Notes: generated from the sequence alone by a model not told the origin. 64,000 nt of DNA from Lophius americanus (GCA_037951165.1 JBBDHG010000009.1:13480501-13544500); one strand, 5' to 3'; shown: positions 51,701-63,665, counted from the first letter of the stretch. Numbers and translations are program-made.

Positions 51701-53683
51701 ATATCCGAAACATGCTACAGCGTCATGCAAACCTTGCAATACAACACATGCATAAAACAAAAGTTCAACATCTTTTGAATTAATATATTCATGTAGGATG
51801 TTGTGGCCAATCACCGGATAGTCTTCATCATAATAAATCATCTAACTTTTGCTCAGACCTTTGAAGTTGTTCCTTCCAAATAAGTAAACAAAGTATTCCA
51901 GGCTTGAAATGCCAGTAGGCTTGTTTGCAGACGAGAGCTTTCTGGGAAGAAGGAGCGGTCATTGACTTATCCAGCATTTTAAATTGTGTGCTAGTGGTGC
52001 ATGATCTATCCATTATTCAAAAGATCAGCGGCAAAAATCTTTCATGCTGCATTGCTTTCAAAGTTGAAAGGCGCTTTGGTATTCCAAATGCAGCCTTCAG
52101 TTTGTTCTGGCTACTCGTCAGAGTTCAAGAGTGGATTAAGATTGGCTGGTATTCTTAAAAAGAGTATTTCAGAGAGAGGCTGGCTGAGATGAAACAACTG
52201 AGGGAGAGTTTGTCTCAATGGGGGAACTTTTTAATAATTATTATATATGTTAGATATATCAGGACTCTGAGACAATTTTGGATTTCGTTGGCCAAATCAT
52301 TCGCCAAGTAATGTATCTATGTATGTTTCTGAGTGTTTTGCAAGACACAAAAGATAACAAAGAAATAAATATTATTATCCAAAAAAAGGGGTTAGAAAAA
52401 GGAACAGAGTAATTGGTATTTATGAGTAAGTGGCATTACTTTTTCTCCAGAGGCCCCCGTCAGGACAAATGTGGAAAAAACCGGCAGCGAGTGTTTGGTG
52501 TGTGCTGGCCAGCACTCAATGGTGGCCCCCATGGGCAGGCAGAACATAGGCACCGACTCAGGCAGTGGGAAGGATTCGTAGTCCTCTTCAGGGTACCTAC
52601 ACAGCAGACCTGCACACAAATACACACAACATATACAAACACGTTAGCCCTTACTTCATTACAAGTTCATTCGCGGTTCTGACAATTAGATTACTTGAGC
52701 GCTGAAATTAGATTTAGCTCATAATCCTGATTATGCACACTGCATTACCTGCTTTGTAAGCAATCGTGTTGGCTTTAGCCAGGGACTTCTTATAACAAAG
52801 GTACACTGAGGAGCCCCACTGGAATATGAGAAAAAAAGCAAACATTAAAGTTAAAACCGTAAGTTTGTATAAACAAGATGGCATACTAACATACTGGATG
52901 GTTTTCTAACCATGGTAGTCTCAGATCTCTAGCCTACCATGCTGCTGTTGAGGTTCTTGTCCACCTTGCAGAAGGTGTGAGGGGGTGTCTCCCCCTTGCC
53001 AGGTATGATGATGCAGACATCTGTGACAGCGAGTGACGTGTGGGGCTGATCCTTCGCCGCTCGGCGGTAGGTGATGTAGATGCGCTGTGACGATGAGTTG
53101 CTGATGTTGGCAGGGCGACCTGAGGGTGTGGTCTGGACAATGTGACATCCAGGCTTCAACTTCTCTTTCCACTCATACAGAATCCTGAAACGCAAGGCAG
53201 ACTTTTTATCCAATCCTCTTGAAACAAGACAGATGTAAAATTATTGCTAGAGAGCTTTCATAGTATATTTATGGAGGAGGATTTGTTTCAGAGCACAATG
53301 TGGGCCAAAGCAGAAACGTGATTAGCGAAGCTCGATGAGAAAAGTCTCAATCACGGAGGATTTACTGCTTACCCAAGATCTGTCAGTGGAGGCTTATCTC
53401 TGCCCCGCTTGAAGCACAAGAAGATCTGAGGACCCCTAAGGCTGGCCCCACTGAGTTCTGCAGAGAGGCCGGAGGGGCTGCTTTCCACACATGTGAAACC
53501 TGAGGGTACCTCTTCACCCAGGGAGCGGATCACAATGGCTACGTCAGTAATGGGGGCCTTAGGTTTTGCAGACTTGGGACAGACATCATCAAAGTGGAGC
53601 TCCTCTTCCAAAGGCTTGGACAAGTCAGTGAGGCCAGCAACCACAAAGTACTCGGCGACACGGGGTCCTTTATCCTCCATCAT
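35140..53683 (-). CDS. dennd4a: DENN domain-containing protein 4A, 29 coding exons
   Basis: DENND4 proteins are guanine-nucleotide exchange factors for Rab10. Coding exons in order: 53373-53683, 52938-53184, 52749-52818, 52440-52609, 51434-51672, 51256-51322, 51085-51143, 50846-50990, 50447-50622, 50025-50125, 48170-48388, 47599-47744, 45652-45785, 43895-44027, 43555-43761, 43310-43438, 43060-43204, 41559-41681, 39928-40038, 39287-39358, 38420-39186, 38122-38338, 37635-37726, 37362-37537, 36813-37200, 36355-36472, 35927-36089, 35766-35830, 35140-35276. All phases join, giving 1708 residues (human about 1,863). An MABP-type N-terminal region (about 1-190) is followed by the tripartite DENN module (about 190-650; core includes [20 protein letters not shown]), a PPR-like helix pair (about 770-860), a long Ser-rich segment (about 1000-1330) and a conserved C-terminal domain with a Cys cluster (1366-1399). 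The start is ATG-ATG-GAG at 53683, matching the family N terminus; an acceptor AG at 53698-53699 implies a non-coding first exon upstream. The C terminus ends GVMECRKTFGEPSL. Synteny picks 4A over 4B/4C. Confidence 0.96.
36571..36732. repeat. Compound TATATG/TCTG/TATC/TA microsatellite in a dennd4a intron
   Basis: Successive blocks of TATATGTA-like units, (TCTG)n, (TATC)n and a terminal (TA)n run fill about 160 bases, ending 80 bases from the exon at 36813-37200. The open frame across it encodes low-complexity Tyr/Ile and is not a gene. Confidence 0.95.
40605..41040 (+). mobile_element. Rex3-type LINE remnant in a dennd4a intron
   Basis: The plus strand reads as decayed reverse transcriptase. 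GRPLSPFS corresponds to the CPLSP block. LRIVSLLFTDDVCSVRDLQHAL contains the active site as FTDD, where FADD is expected. VDCSLQFKEEWLPQEKDFK corresponds to the region that follows. Frameshifts and stops are present. The clade call comes from remembered similarity to teleost Rex3/RTE elements. It is inserted antisense to dennd4a between exons 39928-40038 and 41559-41681. Confidence 0.85.
41225..41375. repeat. (TCTATTCTAG)n-like minisatellite
   Basis: About 150 bases are built from variants of TCTATTCTAG and TCTATTTTAG, immediately after the Rex3-type remnant and about 180 bases from the next dennd4a exon. Confidence 0.85.
45786..47598. other. dennd4a intron without recognised elements
   Basis: This 1.8-kb intron separates the exons at 47599-47744 and 45652-45785. 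I see no repeat family or conserved frame in it. The same holds for the introns 41682-43059 and 44028-45651, apart from an (ATA)n-rich patch at about 45115-45150. Confidence 0.5.
48640..48740. repeat. Repeat remnant with a 17-bp inverted repeat
   Basis: The arms at 48640-48656 and 48667-48683 are exact reverse complements around a 10-base loop and contain the words CCTCCACC and GGTGGAGG. The following GTTTGTTTGACTGTCTGTCT is typical of a teleost repeat whose copies carry CCTCCACCAAGGAGGTTATG-like ends. It lies in the dennd4a intron between exons 48170-48388 and 50025-50125. The remainder of that intron is AT-rich and unassigned. Confidence 0.7.
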
Positions 53684-55496
53684 TTCCCATTCCCACACTG
53701 TGGACCGAAAAGCAGAGATTGGGTAGAATGAGGGAGGGGCTCTGTTTCGATTTTACTTATAATGCTAGTCCAGGCGAAAAAGCAAATGGAAATGTGTGAT
53801 TGTCAGCAGGAAACAGTTTTACTGAGCGAACAAGACTGGCTAAAAATAACACTCATTTATTATTACTATTATTATTTAATTTCAGGTTAGATTTGAGACG
53901 ATTTAGGAGTTTTAATTGGATTCCTGTGAGAACAAAAATCATCACCACACTTGCGAGAACAAAAAGAGCATGAATAAAAATTGGCGGAACTTCATGGTTG
54001 CTTTAACAAGAGATGAATATTTTTCTGACTCGCGAAAGTCTTAGACCTTTCTACTCAAAATGTGAGAGTTTCCTTGCAACTGCACAGGTCTTAAACAACG
54101 ACTATATGTGCTCTTCTTGAGGCAGACCCTATTTTACCTGAACATACTAGCTGAAGTACCATTAGCTTTAATGCAATATTCTTTAAGACCTTTTACAACC
54201 TAAAATGCATATTGTTAGATTTGACTTTTTTTCAGGACCAAAAGAAATCTTTGTTTAATCTCCACTTTATGTATTACTTATATCATTATCTTATTTATTA
54301 AATTAATATCCGCACAACATTTTGTAGACAAAACATGAGAATAAAAATCCCATGCAGCAAATGAAATAGCCCATGTGATACATATAACAAATGCATAACA
54401 TACTGAGGAAATAAAGGAATATAATAACAGCATCTGGAAGCATTTAGGACTATGCATTCCTCCCTGCAAAACATTATATTTCACTAAGATGTATGGGAGG
54501 GGTTAAGACCAATGACCTTGTTCTATGCCATGACTGATTATTTAAAATAAAACACGTGTTCTTGCAGGAAAAGAGAAATATGAGGAAAGGAAAAGTACCA
54601 GAGCTAAAAGTGAGCACTGGGAAATGAGGAGAGGGTACAACAAAAAGTCTTCTTTGAGGCAGAAAGAGAAAAAGGAACCGAGGGAGTGCCTGTGAGGCAG
54701 CTTGTTATTGCTTTATCACAAAGCACAGAGGCTTTAAGCTTTCTCAGTGCCGAGCCAGTTTATTATGCCCCAGCTGAAGAGCCTGCTTTATCTCTCTCAG
54801 CGTTGCCTCTACACTTTCTAGCAAACTGATAAACAACTAGCTACTATTTCCCACACTGGGATGTGAAGGAGTTAGAAGTTATCCCCCTCTTCTGTGCTGG
54901 ATGTGTCGCTGCTAGGACCCATGGCACGCAGGAGTTGACCATATCTCACCCACTTAGAACTTTGACTTTGAAGTGAACGGGTCTGTGTGCAGCTCCCCAT
55001 GTGGCTTAGCGATGGGACAGAGAGCTGCGGTTCCCTGCGTACAGGCTGAGAGCTTGAAACTGACCACGAATATGAGAAAACAAGAAGAGAACAAGCATCT
55101 ATTGTAGCGAGCACACAGCAACGTTACCATAGTCGTACTAAGGGACAAGAACGGTTCCGCTGTCTGTAGCTACTAGGCAGAGGTGGAAATTAACACATGC
55201 GTGAGTACAAATGCTTAAATGCTGCGCTGTAATTAAAGATAAAAAGTATCTCTACTTCACTGTGTTTTCACTGTTTCACTACAGTGTCAGCCGCCCTGCA
55301 CATCCTTCATGCACATCCTTCATGCTAGCAGGATAAACCAACAATTATTTCATGGATAACTGTCAATTTTCATACCAACATAGACGATTTAAGTTCCTTA
55401 AATCAATAGTACATTAGTATGACATAAACAGCCAGTTGGTTTTTAAGTAAACTCAGAGTTAAGAAATGTGTGGTGTCGCCTGTTTTTCTTCAACCA
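53684..55496. other. Region upstream of the dennd4a start codon
   Basis: The first coding exon extends as 5' UTR to about 53697, where CCACAG on the minus strand marks a splice acceptor. The non-coding first exon must therefore lie somewhere above this point. No clear candidate is visible between here and 55.5 kb. A tandem duplication of a 13-mer GCACATCCTTCAT lies at about 55298-55325. Confidence 0.5.
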
Positions 55497-55740
55497 AACG
55501 ATGCTCTTCACTTATATAGCGCTTTTCAAGTTTCCTTGACTACTCAAAGCGCATTACATTGTTAGTCAGCATTCAACCATTCACACAAACATTCATGCAG
55601 TGATGATAGAGTCTGCCATGCAAGGCGCCACACACTCATCAGGAGCGCTAACCATTCAGGCCATCATTCACATACAAATGGAACAACCATCGGGAGCAAC
55701 TTGGGTTTCAGTATCTTGCTAAAGGACACTTCAACATGAG
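55497..55740 (+). repeat. Teleost dispersed repeat (TATATAGCGCTTTTC family)
   Basis: CACTTATATAGCGCTTTTCA, ACTACTCAAAGCGCATTACA, ACCATTCACACAAACATTCA and a terminal CTAAAGGACACTTCAACATG occur in the order seen in a very common teleost dispersed repeat. It is non-coding; the class (SINE-like or DNA) is not certain. Confidence 0.75.
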
Positions 55741-57511
55741 ATTTCGCCATTTCTCTCACTTCAAAACCTATTTACCATTAAACCATCCAAATCAAAATAC
55801 TGTCAAATACTTTTTTTGTTTTATATTCCCTCTTTGCAGTAATGGCAGAAATATTTCTTTCTGTAATGTGAGGCATCATCACAAGGTTAGTTATTGTCTC
55901 TCTTGTTTTCAACACTTCTTATACGTTAATGTCCAGTTTTACCTGATATGTCGATTTTGATTTTGATCATTTCTGCTGAGCCTAATCTGCGTCATGCTAT
56001 TATCACACGTGTGAAAATATAAAGGTGAGACAAAAACAGCTTCGTTCTTAAGGTTATTATTCCGTCCATCATGTTTTATGTCATTACACTCCATGAAAAT
56101 TAAGACAAATTTTCCAAAGCTTATCAAGCTTGTTTTGGGGGGAATAGCATATCATTTCTAAGGTAAAGGCATTCCATTCAGCCATCGGGAAATTTCAAAG
56201 GTTTCTTGTTTTCGCAAGCAGGCAATCCATCACCTAGCCTTTCTTAAGCAAACAATCAGCAGGGACCGTATGTGATTTGAAATAACAAAGTCATCTGGGT
56301 AAATATTCCAGATATCTAGTTTCAGGGGATCCTCCCTAATAATTCTCTGACCGGAGTTATTTAACACTTTTTTTCTTTTTTCAACCGTGTCGAGCCATGT
56401 GGGTTTACCCGATGATTCAGCATAGAGGTCTACTAAATGGTAAAATATGAACATGCACACTTTGGAGTAAAGCGGAAACTAACTTTAAAATTGTTGTTTG
56501 AAAAACTGACAATTTATATGAAATACTGACTATCATGATGTAATTACTTTCAAAATCATATCAAATTTAAAGTAAGTGGTTTGCCTATCTCATTTTCAAC
56601 TTATGACACCAGATCTGCTTTGAGGAAATTGAAAAAATAAATACCTTTCATACTGCTGTCTCATCAGAATTCTCCACACATTTAGTATATTATGTGGCAG
56701 TTAAGTATAATATATGTGTAATATTCAGAGCAACATTGTTTTGACTCCACCAAACACAGTGATTATGATGAAGAGCTATATTGATATTTCTGTCATGGGT
56801 TATCATTTCTGTGAATTTTAAGACACTTCTGCCTCTTCTTGAAATCCTTTTGCCAATCTGTACCTGCTCTCAGCAAGCGCTGCGTGATTGTTGCTAAATA
56901 TACAGCTGATGACAAGGCAGATGTGTCGTATCATACTCAGAAGGTTCAGGATTAAATATAGATGTAATCGCCAGCTCCAACTACCGCTACAATTACTGTG
57001 TCTATTCCTACCTCTCATCAAGACGCAGAACTCAAGATTAGCCGCTAAAAGAGTAGATTAGATATACTTTATGTTATAATGTTTTTCCATGTTATCTTGT
57101 TGAACACGCTCATTTCACCTGTCAGTGGAAAAGGACTCGCCATGGTTTTCCATTTATTTAGGGCAAAGCTTTAGTGACTTTTACTTGGTTCCTGCTTGTG
57201 CTTCAGGTTGATAAAACCGTGCAGACGGCTCTAAATTAGAAAGGTTTCAACACTCTTGTGGTTGCTTTGTCTTGGATTTATTAAATCTTCAATCAATTAA
57301 AATTTGTCTTCTGTAATCCTTCATCAACAAAAATGCCTCTAAATAAATCTGCCAGACTTCTTGCTTCATTTTCCACATGATTTGCAACTGTCCTCTTTCT
57401 ACACCACATCTTGCAGGCAGCCCTAGGTTATTGCAAGACTGGAAGTGAGTGATTCACGGTCTGCTCAGAAACAGAAATCTTCTCATTTAACACAGTTTTC
57501 TTCATAAAAAC
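55741..57511. other. Intergenic or dennd4a first-intron sequence, unassigned
   Basis: AT-rich DNA with short open frames only. A 32-codon minus-strand frame next to the first 91-bp duplicate (about 57440-57540) is open but matches nothing I know. Confidence 0.5.
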
Positions 57512-57602
57512 AGCACAAATAAGGGCAACGGCGGATTTCCCCTTCTTGCCAGCAAACAGGCCAATTTCCCTACTCACATCCACTATTATTGTTATGAGTC
57601 AC
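57512..57602. repeat. 91-bp direct repeat, copy A
   Basis: Copy A starts AGCACAAATAAGGGCAACGG and ends GTTATGAGTCAC. It differs from copy B (58078-58168) at 7 of 91 positions, with no length change. Six of the seven differences are transitions. Confidence 0.95.
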
Positions 57603-58077
57603 TGCCGACCGTCAGCATTGCAGAGATGACAAAATTTTAGTTACTTCTTAACAATTTTGGGCCATGGTGTTCCCAATATCTCAAATTCATCTCCAAAGAA
57701 CTGCAAACCACGACATTTTTAGGCTTCTTGAGAACATGACACATCATGTTCTGGATCAGCTGATCCCAATTCTTCATTAAGACAGTGCTGCACGCTTTCT
57801 GATGTTACACAACTGTATGGAGCTTGATATTTTGATTATCACTTCAATCCCATTGCCCCAAAAACAAATGGTATACAGACACACCTGACTACGATCTAAA
57901 ATAATCTACCTATAATTAAAATGTGCTTTTTCCAAGGCTAAAACAGTGATCAGAATACCTCAAGTTGCTGATTAGAATTCATTGGGTATTAAAAGCATTT
58001 TTTTAAAATGTAAATCATAGTATAATTGCATGTATGCTGTGTGTACACCCAAATTACTCTTTCAATGAACTTAAACA

Positions 58078-58168
58078 AGCACAAATAAGGGCAATGGTGG
58101 ATTTCCCTTTCTTGCCAGCGAACAGGGCAATTTCCCTACTCACGTCCACTGTTATTGTTATGAGTCAC
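58078..58168. repeat. 91-bp direct repeat, copy B
   Basis: Same length and orientation as copy A, with a start-to-start spacing of 566 bases. On the minus strand both copies keep the frame VDVSREI-x-LFAGKKGKS open. I do not recognise this as any protein family. Confidence 0.95.
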
Positions 58169-58594
58169 ATCATAACAAGTTATTCCACAATGATTAAATG
58201 GGTTTATTTCAGTATTAGCAATTTTGTTAGTCTGTTGTCTAACTTTGTGTAGCATACTTTGGTTGAGTTAATACAGTTTATTAGAGTTGACTAAGTTACT
58301 TTGACTGTTCCAACTTTCTTCAATAGAGTCGGTCTAACTAAGTGGCGTTGTCTAACCCAAATTAATGAAGTCAGCCCAACAGAATTGCTTAGTGCTGAAA
58401 GAGACCCATTTAGTCACGACTGAATACTTTCCAGAATTTGGTTAAATGAGTCCAAAGAATACCTGTTGATGCAAACAATGTGAGCGAAAAAAGAAATTTA
58501 AGTTTGTATCAAAGGTAGAAATAAATCAAAACAGACCAAAGTGGAAACTCTGTCATATCAGTCCAATGTCAACCTGATTGAGCCTTGTTGCTAG

Positions 58595-58640
58595 AAAAAG
58601 CCCCCAAAGAACGTAAACCTTTACCAAGTCACAACATGAG
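58595..58640 (+). repeat. LINE (L2-like) tail fragment, copy 3
   Basis: A short diverged match (AAAGCCCCCAAAGAACGTAA followed by ACCTTTACCAAG) to the repeat words at 7766 and 26165, about 700 bases before the L2-type LINE at 59310. This may be the remains of an adjacent older insertion. Confidence 0.4.
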
Positions 58641-59309
58641 CACTCTGCTACTACATTCACTTCTTATTTCTCTGGACTTGGCCAATAGCCTTTCTCCTTC
58701 CTTCAATGTTAATGACCAAATTAAGTGATTCGATGATGTTTGCACCTCAGCACTTGACTTTTCTGCAACTTTTACTTTGGGACCCGTCCTACTCATAAAT
58801 ACATCTCCATGGATTATTGAGAACATCAGACAACATAGAATGGAGGTTAGAAAGGATGAACACAACTAAAAAAAAAACAAGGTTGAATTCCATCGCCATT
58901 AAATGAAAGAACTATTATTCAATTAAAAAAATTATCATTAAGGTTGCACATGCTGCGTATTTATCTGGGTTGATCAGTAGTAACAAACACGATCACAGGG
59001 GCTTTCTTTTAATCCCTTTAATGACCTTCTCAACTATTTGGTTGAGCAAATGTTGAGTCAACCTGTTCAAAACGATATATGTTACGTCCCTGACGCAGCA
59101 TGTATTTACAAAAGACAAAGGAGCCAAGGACAGTATCCCTGGGATCACCACAGGAAAGAAATAAAATATCCAAAAGAAACTTTACTTTATTTGGGAGGAC
59201 TTTAAAGGGTTTTAACACTATAAATCAGCTAATAGATTTCTCTCATCTGGCCATTCTCATCCCATCTTCTCAGGATTCTGAAAAATTTCTGTAATGTTTC
59301 AAAGGCAAG

Positions 59310-60960
59310 ATCGGTGGTCCGAGGTCAAACTTAACTCTGTCTATCTAACCCCTGACCCACTCAGCTGTTCTATATCATTGGCCGCACTTGAACCTAACTC
59401 TGTGCAGAACCTGTATAACACTAGAGCTCATATGTATCCCTCCTCCAACTCCTGTGACATTATTCTTAAAAGATTTCTATAATCTGTCCTTCCTGCTTTA
59501 GGCCTCACTCCCCTCTCAATCCTAAACAATTGTCTTGCCTCAGGTTCTGTACTTAAAAGTTGCAATTTCTCATCCGCTTCTCAAAAAACTTTCTCTAGAC
59601 CTCGCTCAGCTGGAAAAATATAGACAAATCTCTAAACTTCCTTTTCTGTCCAATTTCCTGGAAAAACTTGTCACCGACCAACGTATAAAGTTTGTTGAGG
59701 GTCATAACATTTTCGACAAATTCGGACAATCCGGATTCCGTAGCAAACATAGCACTGAGACGCCGGAGGAGTCCTTCTGGATCTAACGGCTGCATTTGAC
59801 ACTATCGATCACGACATCTCACTGACTAGCTTTAAACAGCCTTAAATTGGTTTCAGTCTTACCTAAGGGATCGATTTATCAGGGTCCGTATTAATATTGA
59901 AGTGTCGTCCTCTGCTCCTCTGCTTTGTGGTGTTCTCCAGGGCATGGTCTTTCTTCCACTCCTATTCTCTTTCTATGCTTCCTCTGGGTCGTTTTTTCAG
60001 CCAATTCCAACATGTTCCATACCACTGTTTGCCGATGATACGCAAATACATTTCTCTGCCAAAATTGATAACTTGAATCAACTTTCCTCTCTCCATAATT
60101 GCTGAACCACCGTCCAAGAGTGGTTATCTCTGAAATTCCTTCATCTTAATCCAAACAAACTGAAATACAATTTTTTTTGGCCCAAACACATTCTCCATTA
60201 CAGTTGAAAAATTCCAACGGCCCATTTAAACCAAACATCATAATCAACTGCCAGGAATTTAGGAATAATATTTGATCACTCCAAGACCTTTGACCAACAG
60301 ATATCAAAACTTGTTCAGTCATGTTTCCTGCAGCGCAGAAATATCGCAAAAATCCGACCATTTGCTCTCCTTTACAGACTCTATTTATTAATCCACACCT
60401 TCATTTTGTCTCGTCTTGACTATTGTAAGACACTGTACACATGCCTCAGCCAATCATCCCTACATCATTTACAGTTAGTCCAAAATGCATCGGCTAGTTT
60501 TATAACAAGGACCAGCTGTCAATCCCATAACTCCCTTGTTCTTGCTATAACATCCTGCTAATCACTCACAAAGCACATTTCCGAACTCCATTTTCCACTC
60601 CTCGTCCACTCAGATCTTCTTACCTCAACCTACTTTCTATCCCCTGCTCAAACTGTACAACCATGTAGATTTGTCGATTCTTTATGGGTTATTGCCAGCC
60701 TCTCAATCTACTAAAAACCTCAAACCAACTCTCTAAATATCTCTCAAATATGCTGGAACTGTTTGTCCCTCCTCATTCTCTTGCTCTTTCCACTTTAGCG
60801 CCAAAATGTAATCATCTCAAGGATCTGCAACAACTAACCTCTGGGTAAAGTCTTATGCAAACCCGTCCATTAGAATTTTCGTAATCTTGCCAACAAACAA
60901 ACGGAGAAACACACAGAGGTAAAAACTTAACCTTCGGAGGTAAAAATGTTATTATTGAAT
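59310..60960 (+). mobile_element. L2-type LINE, degenerate reverse transcriptase and 3' tail
   Basis: In shifting plus-strand frames the sequence encodes the order expected of a teleost L2 reverse transcriptase: SKLPFLSNFLEKLV, FRSKHSTET, LTAAFDTIDHD (first catalytic Asp), GVLQGMVFLPLLFS, then LFADDTQIHF (FADD active-site box) at about 60025-60055, LGIIFDHSKTFDQQ and LSRLDYCKTLYTCLSQSS. Multiple stops and frameshifts make it inactive. The 3' end near 60890-60950 (CCAACAAACAAACGGAGAAA, then a CTTCGGAGGTAAAA-like end) matches the tail words seen in other copies in this window. The 5' part (endonuclease) is missing. Confidence 0.88.
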
Positions 60961-62339
60961 CTTTTGCAAGTCCAATATGATGTAATCACGTTTATATAAA
61001 GATGAAATCATTCATCATTCATTAAAATTTGATACATTCAAGTAGCCGGTACCGACAACAAATTCAATTTTTTAATGCATCTTCTTTTCTTCATGCAAAA
61101 TTTGTACAATAATGCCTTAAAAAAAGAATACAACCATTCCGCAATAGGGGTATTGCAGAATATGTAAATTCAAGTTAGGCCAACAAAAATTCCAGTGTAA
61201 TACTTAAACCTGTTTTTTCGTAGTTTGGTAAGAAAGTAAAATCACTAAATGTTTTTTACACACCATGCAAATATACATGTGCCAAGTGATAGAAATAGGA
61301 GGCGGAATTTGTTTCATCGTATTTAAATGACTGTATTTTCTAATACTCCATTGCATACCAGAGGAAAGTGATGTCCTACAGCGCGATGTAGCGATGCGAA
61401 ATTAAAGCCTTTTGACTTTTGCTCTGAGCATCACATCGCTGTTGTAATGATGGACCTATAGAGACAGAGGCTGGAGCTGCTTGGCAGTCAGTCCCAGGCT
61501 GTGCAGGGATTAGAGGCCTGTATTAATAGCAGGAGGGGCAGGGAGGATGGGCGGTCTGATCTGGAGGGGGAATCACCACAACATTTCACTCAGCATCTGT
61601 TCCCTCTTAGCCATGAAGACAACCCTCACCCTCCCCAGCCACTTGCAAACCTTATGTTAGGCTGGGGGGGGGGACCCAGTCTGCAGGGAAGCACACACGC
61701 CCAAGGTAAACACAGAAGAAAGAGGAAGAACCTACTGATGGCACTGGAACTAGAAATGCACTACAGAACAATGCATGATGTTGTGCATTTGTTAGATTTG
61801 TCCTTCAATCCTACAACGCATAAAACAATTATTCGAAAAGAAAGACTGATCACATCTTCCATCATGACTAAGAGGGGTTTTCCTTTTCAGAGGCCATCTT
61901 ATGGAGCGTCTGCATTGGATGCAAAAATATAAGCCTCCATATGACCTCACGGCAACCAATGAGCACACAGTAAATATTTAGCCTACAAAGAAGATTCTCA
62001 ATATAAAATGTTTTATTAGAATGATAATTCTACACTTCTGGTTACGAATGTTCTGATAATCGAACATCAAACAGTCAAAGCTGAATACAGTCCAGTTTGT
62101 AAAGCTGACAGCGATCATAATAAATAATACCGAAATCTAAAAATAGGTCTGTTATAATAAATGACAGAAAAACGCTTTGCCAAGAGCGAATTTTGTTTTT
62201 AATATTCTAAATTACTCACATCTCAGAATCACGACGACCAGATGGGATGATCTGTCCTGTTCGAACCACCGTCAGAATAAAACCGAGATTACTATTGTCT
62301 TTAAATTATATTTCTTACTCCTTTTCTTTGTCAATTTTT
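60961..62339. other. Intergenic region with one longer open frame
   Basis: A 143-codon plus-strand frame (61501-61932) is Arg/Gly/Pro-rich in its first half and matches no family I recognise. Splice-site or codon-periodicity support is not evident, so I do not call it a gene. Nothing else stands out. Confidence 0.5.
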
Positions 62340-62560
62340 TTTATCCGCCTTAATTTTCTGTAATAAAAAATAAAAATTCACAGTGGGTTGGACGGCTCCG
62401 TTCAGACTGTGTAGTCCCGAGCATCGCTTTATCCTAGACCTGCGCTGTTCACGTGACTGATTACAAACCTCACCCACGTCACGGATGACACTGGTGGAAG
62501 CTGTGACAGAAAAAACGCGTCTGTAGGTAAGAGGAAACGACGGGAGCTTTAAATTTGGCA
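62340..62560. promoter_or_regulatory. CpG-rich segment with TCACGTGA palindrome; possible distal promoter
   Basis: In an otherwise AT-rich, CpG-poor region this stretch has clustered CpGs (GACGGCTCCG, ACGTCACGGATGAC and ACGCGT among them). It also holds the palindrome TCACGTGA at 62449-62456, an E-box of the USF/TFE3 type. Its position about 9 kb upstream of the dennd4a start exon would suit a non-coding first exon on the minus strand, but no transcript evidence is available. Confidence 0.35.
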
Positions 62561-62561
62561 A

Positions 62562-62700
62562 CGCAATATATAAATATATATATTTTACTCTACCATATAT
62601 ATATATATATATATATATATAATGTAGGGCTTAATAATTGTCTCTTTTATTATCATTATTGTTATTATTATTATTATTACTATTATAATTATTATCAAAC
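62562..62700. repeat. (TA)n followed by (ATT)n microsatellites
   Basis: TA dinucleotide runs at about 62566-62622 are followed by an imperfect (ATT)n array at about 62646-62697. Confidence 0.9.
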
Positions 62701-63224
62701 TCTTGTTACTAGTAAGTGTTACTGAGTAGTCATGGTATGTGGTGAAACTAAACTTACAACCACTTTATTTACAGTAAAGGCCAGGACTCTAAATTTGAAT
62801 GTGAATGTTTCAGTTGCAAATGGCACCTGAAAAATTCCACTACACCAGAGATTATATTTTTGTAATCAAGAGTGCTTTTTGGTAATATGACAAAGTCACA
62901 TTTAAATATAATGAGTCTTCTAAAATACTGTGGTCAGCATATGAAATATCTTGTTGAATATTATCTTGTGAAAAAGAATTGAACACACGATATATATATT
63001 TTTTTCATTTCTACAATTTCAAACAAAATGCAAGATCCAAATTGTGGTTCGTATTTATTACCAAATGTTTGTAAATTAATTTGAAACCTAATCCCAAAAA
63101 CAGACAACTGCATTAAAAACTGGTTTCTGCAGGACTAGTAATACCCTGGATGGCTTGCCTTAATTAAGGGAAACATAAATTTTACTCTACCACAAATTTG
63201 TGAAGGACAATGTCTGGTCTTCAG

Positions 63225-63665
63225 TATCAATCAACTATGCAACAAGACAATGATCTCAAGCAGGAGATTAATTGTCCAAAAGAAATAAAAATGTATGAGA
63301 TGCCTCGTAAAAGTCCATGCCAGAACCCCATTGAGATATTGTGATAGGACTTGGAAAGAGCAGCTCATGATAATAGATCTCCCCCACAGCGGTGTCAATG
63401 ACTGATCTCCACTTATCTGAGGTATTTTATTGCACTTGTTGCTGCTTGAAGAGGCACAGCTAGCTGTCAAACTGAGGACCGGTGAATACTTCTAATAACA
63501 CTGGCGATATAGGTGTTCGATGAAGTTTTTGATTTAATGAATAAAATCGTAATTTAAAAGTTGCATCTTGTTTTATGATGCACTTTGTTTGAGTATGTGA
63601 CACAATTTTGTATGAGATACACAAATAGAATAAATCATAAGGGTCTCCAATACCTTTTTAACAGC
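63225..63665 (+). mobile_element. Degenerate Tc1-like transposon, 3' part
   Basis: The plus strand preserves a decayed Tc1 transposase C terminus: words equivalent to CQNPIEIL (the PIEN block), DLERAAHD, and PPQRCQ-LISTYLR. These are followed by the AT-rich 3' tail that in related elements precedes the inverted repeat. Stops and frameshifts are frequent. It is a different, older copy than the element at 4655-5207. Confidence 0.7.

Noticed and set aside
61501..61932. 143-codon plus-strand frame as a gene
   Set aside because: No recognisable family, low-complexity Arg/Gly/Pro composition, and no convincing splice or start context.
62240..62275. GTTCGAACC as a tRNA B box
   Set aside because: No A box, acceptor stem or cloverleaf can be built around it.
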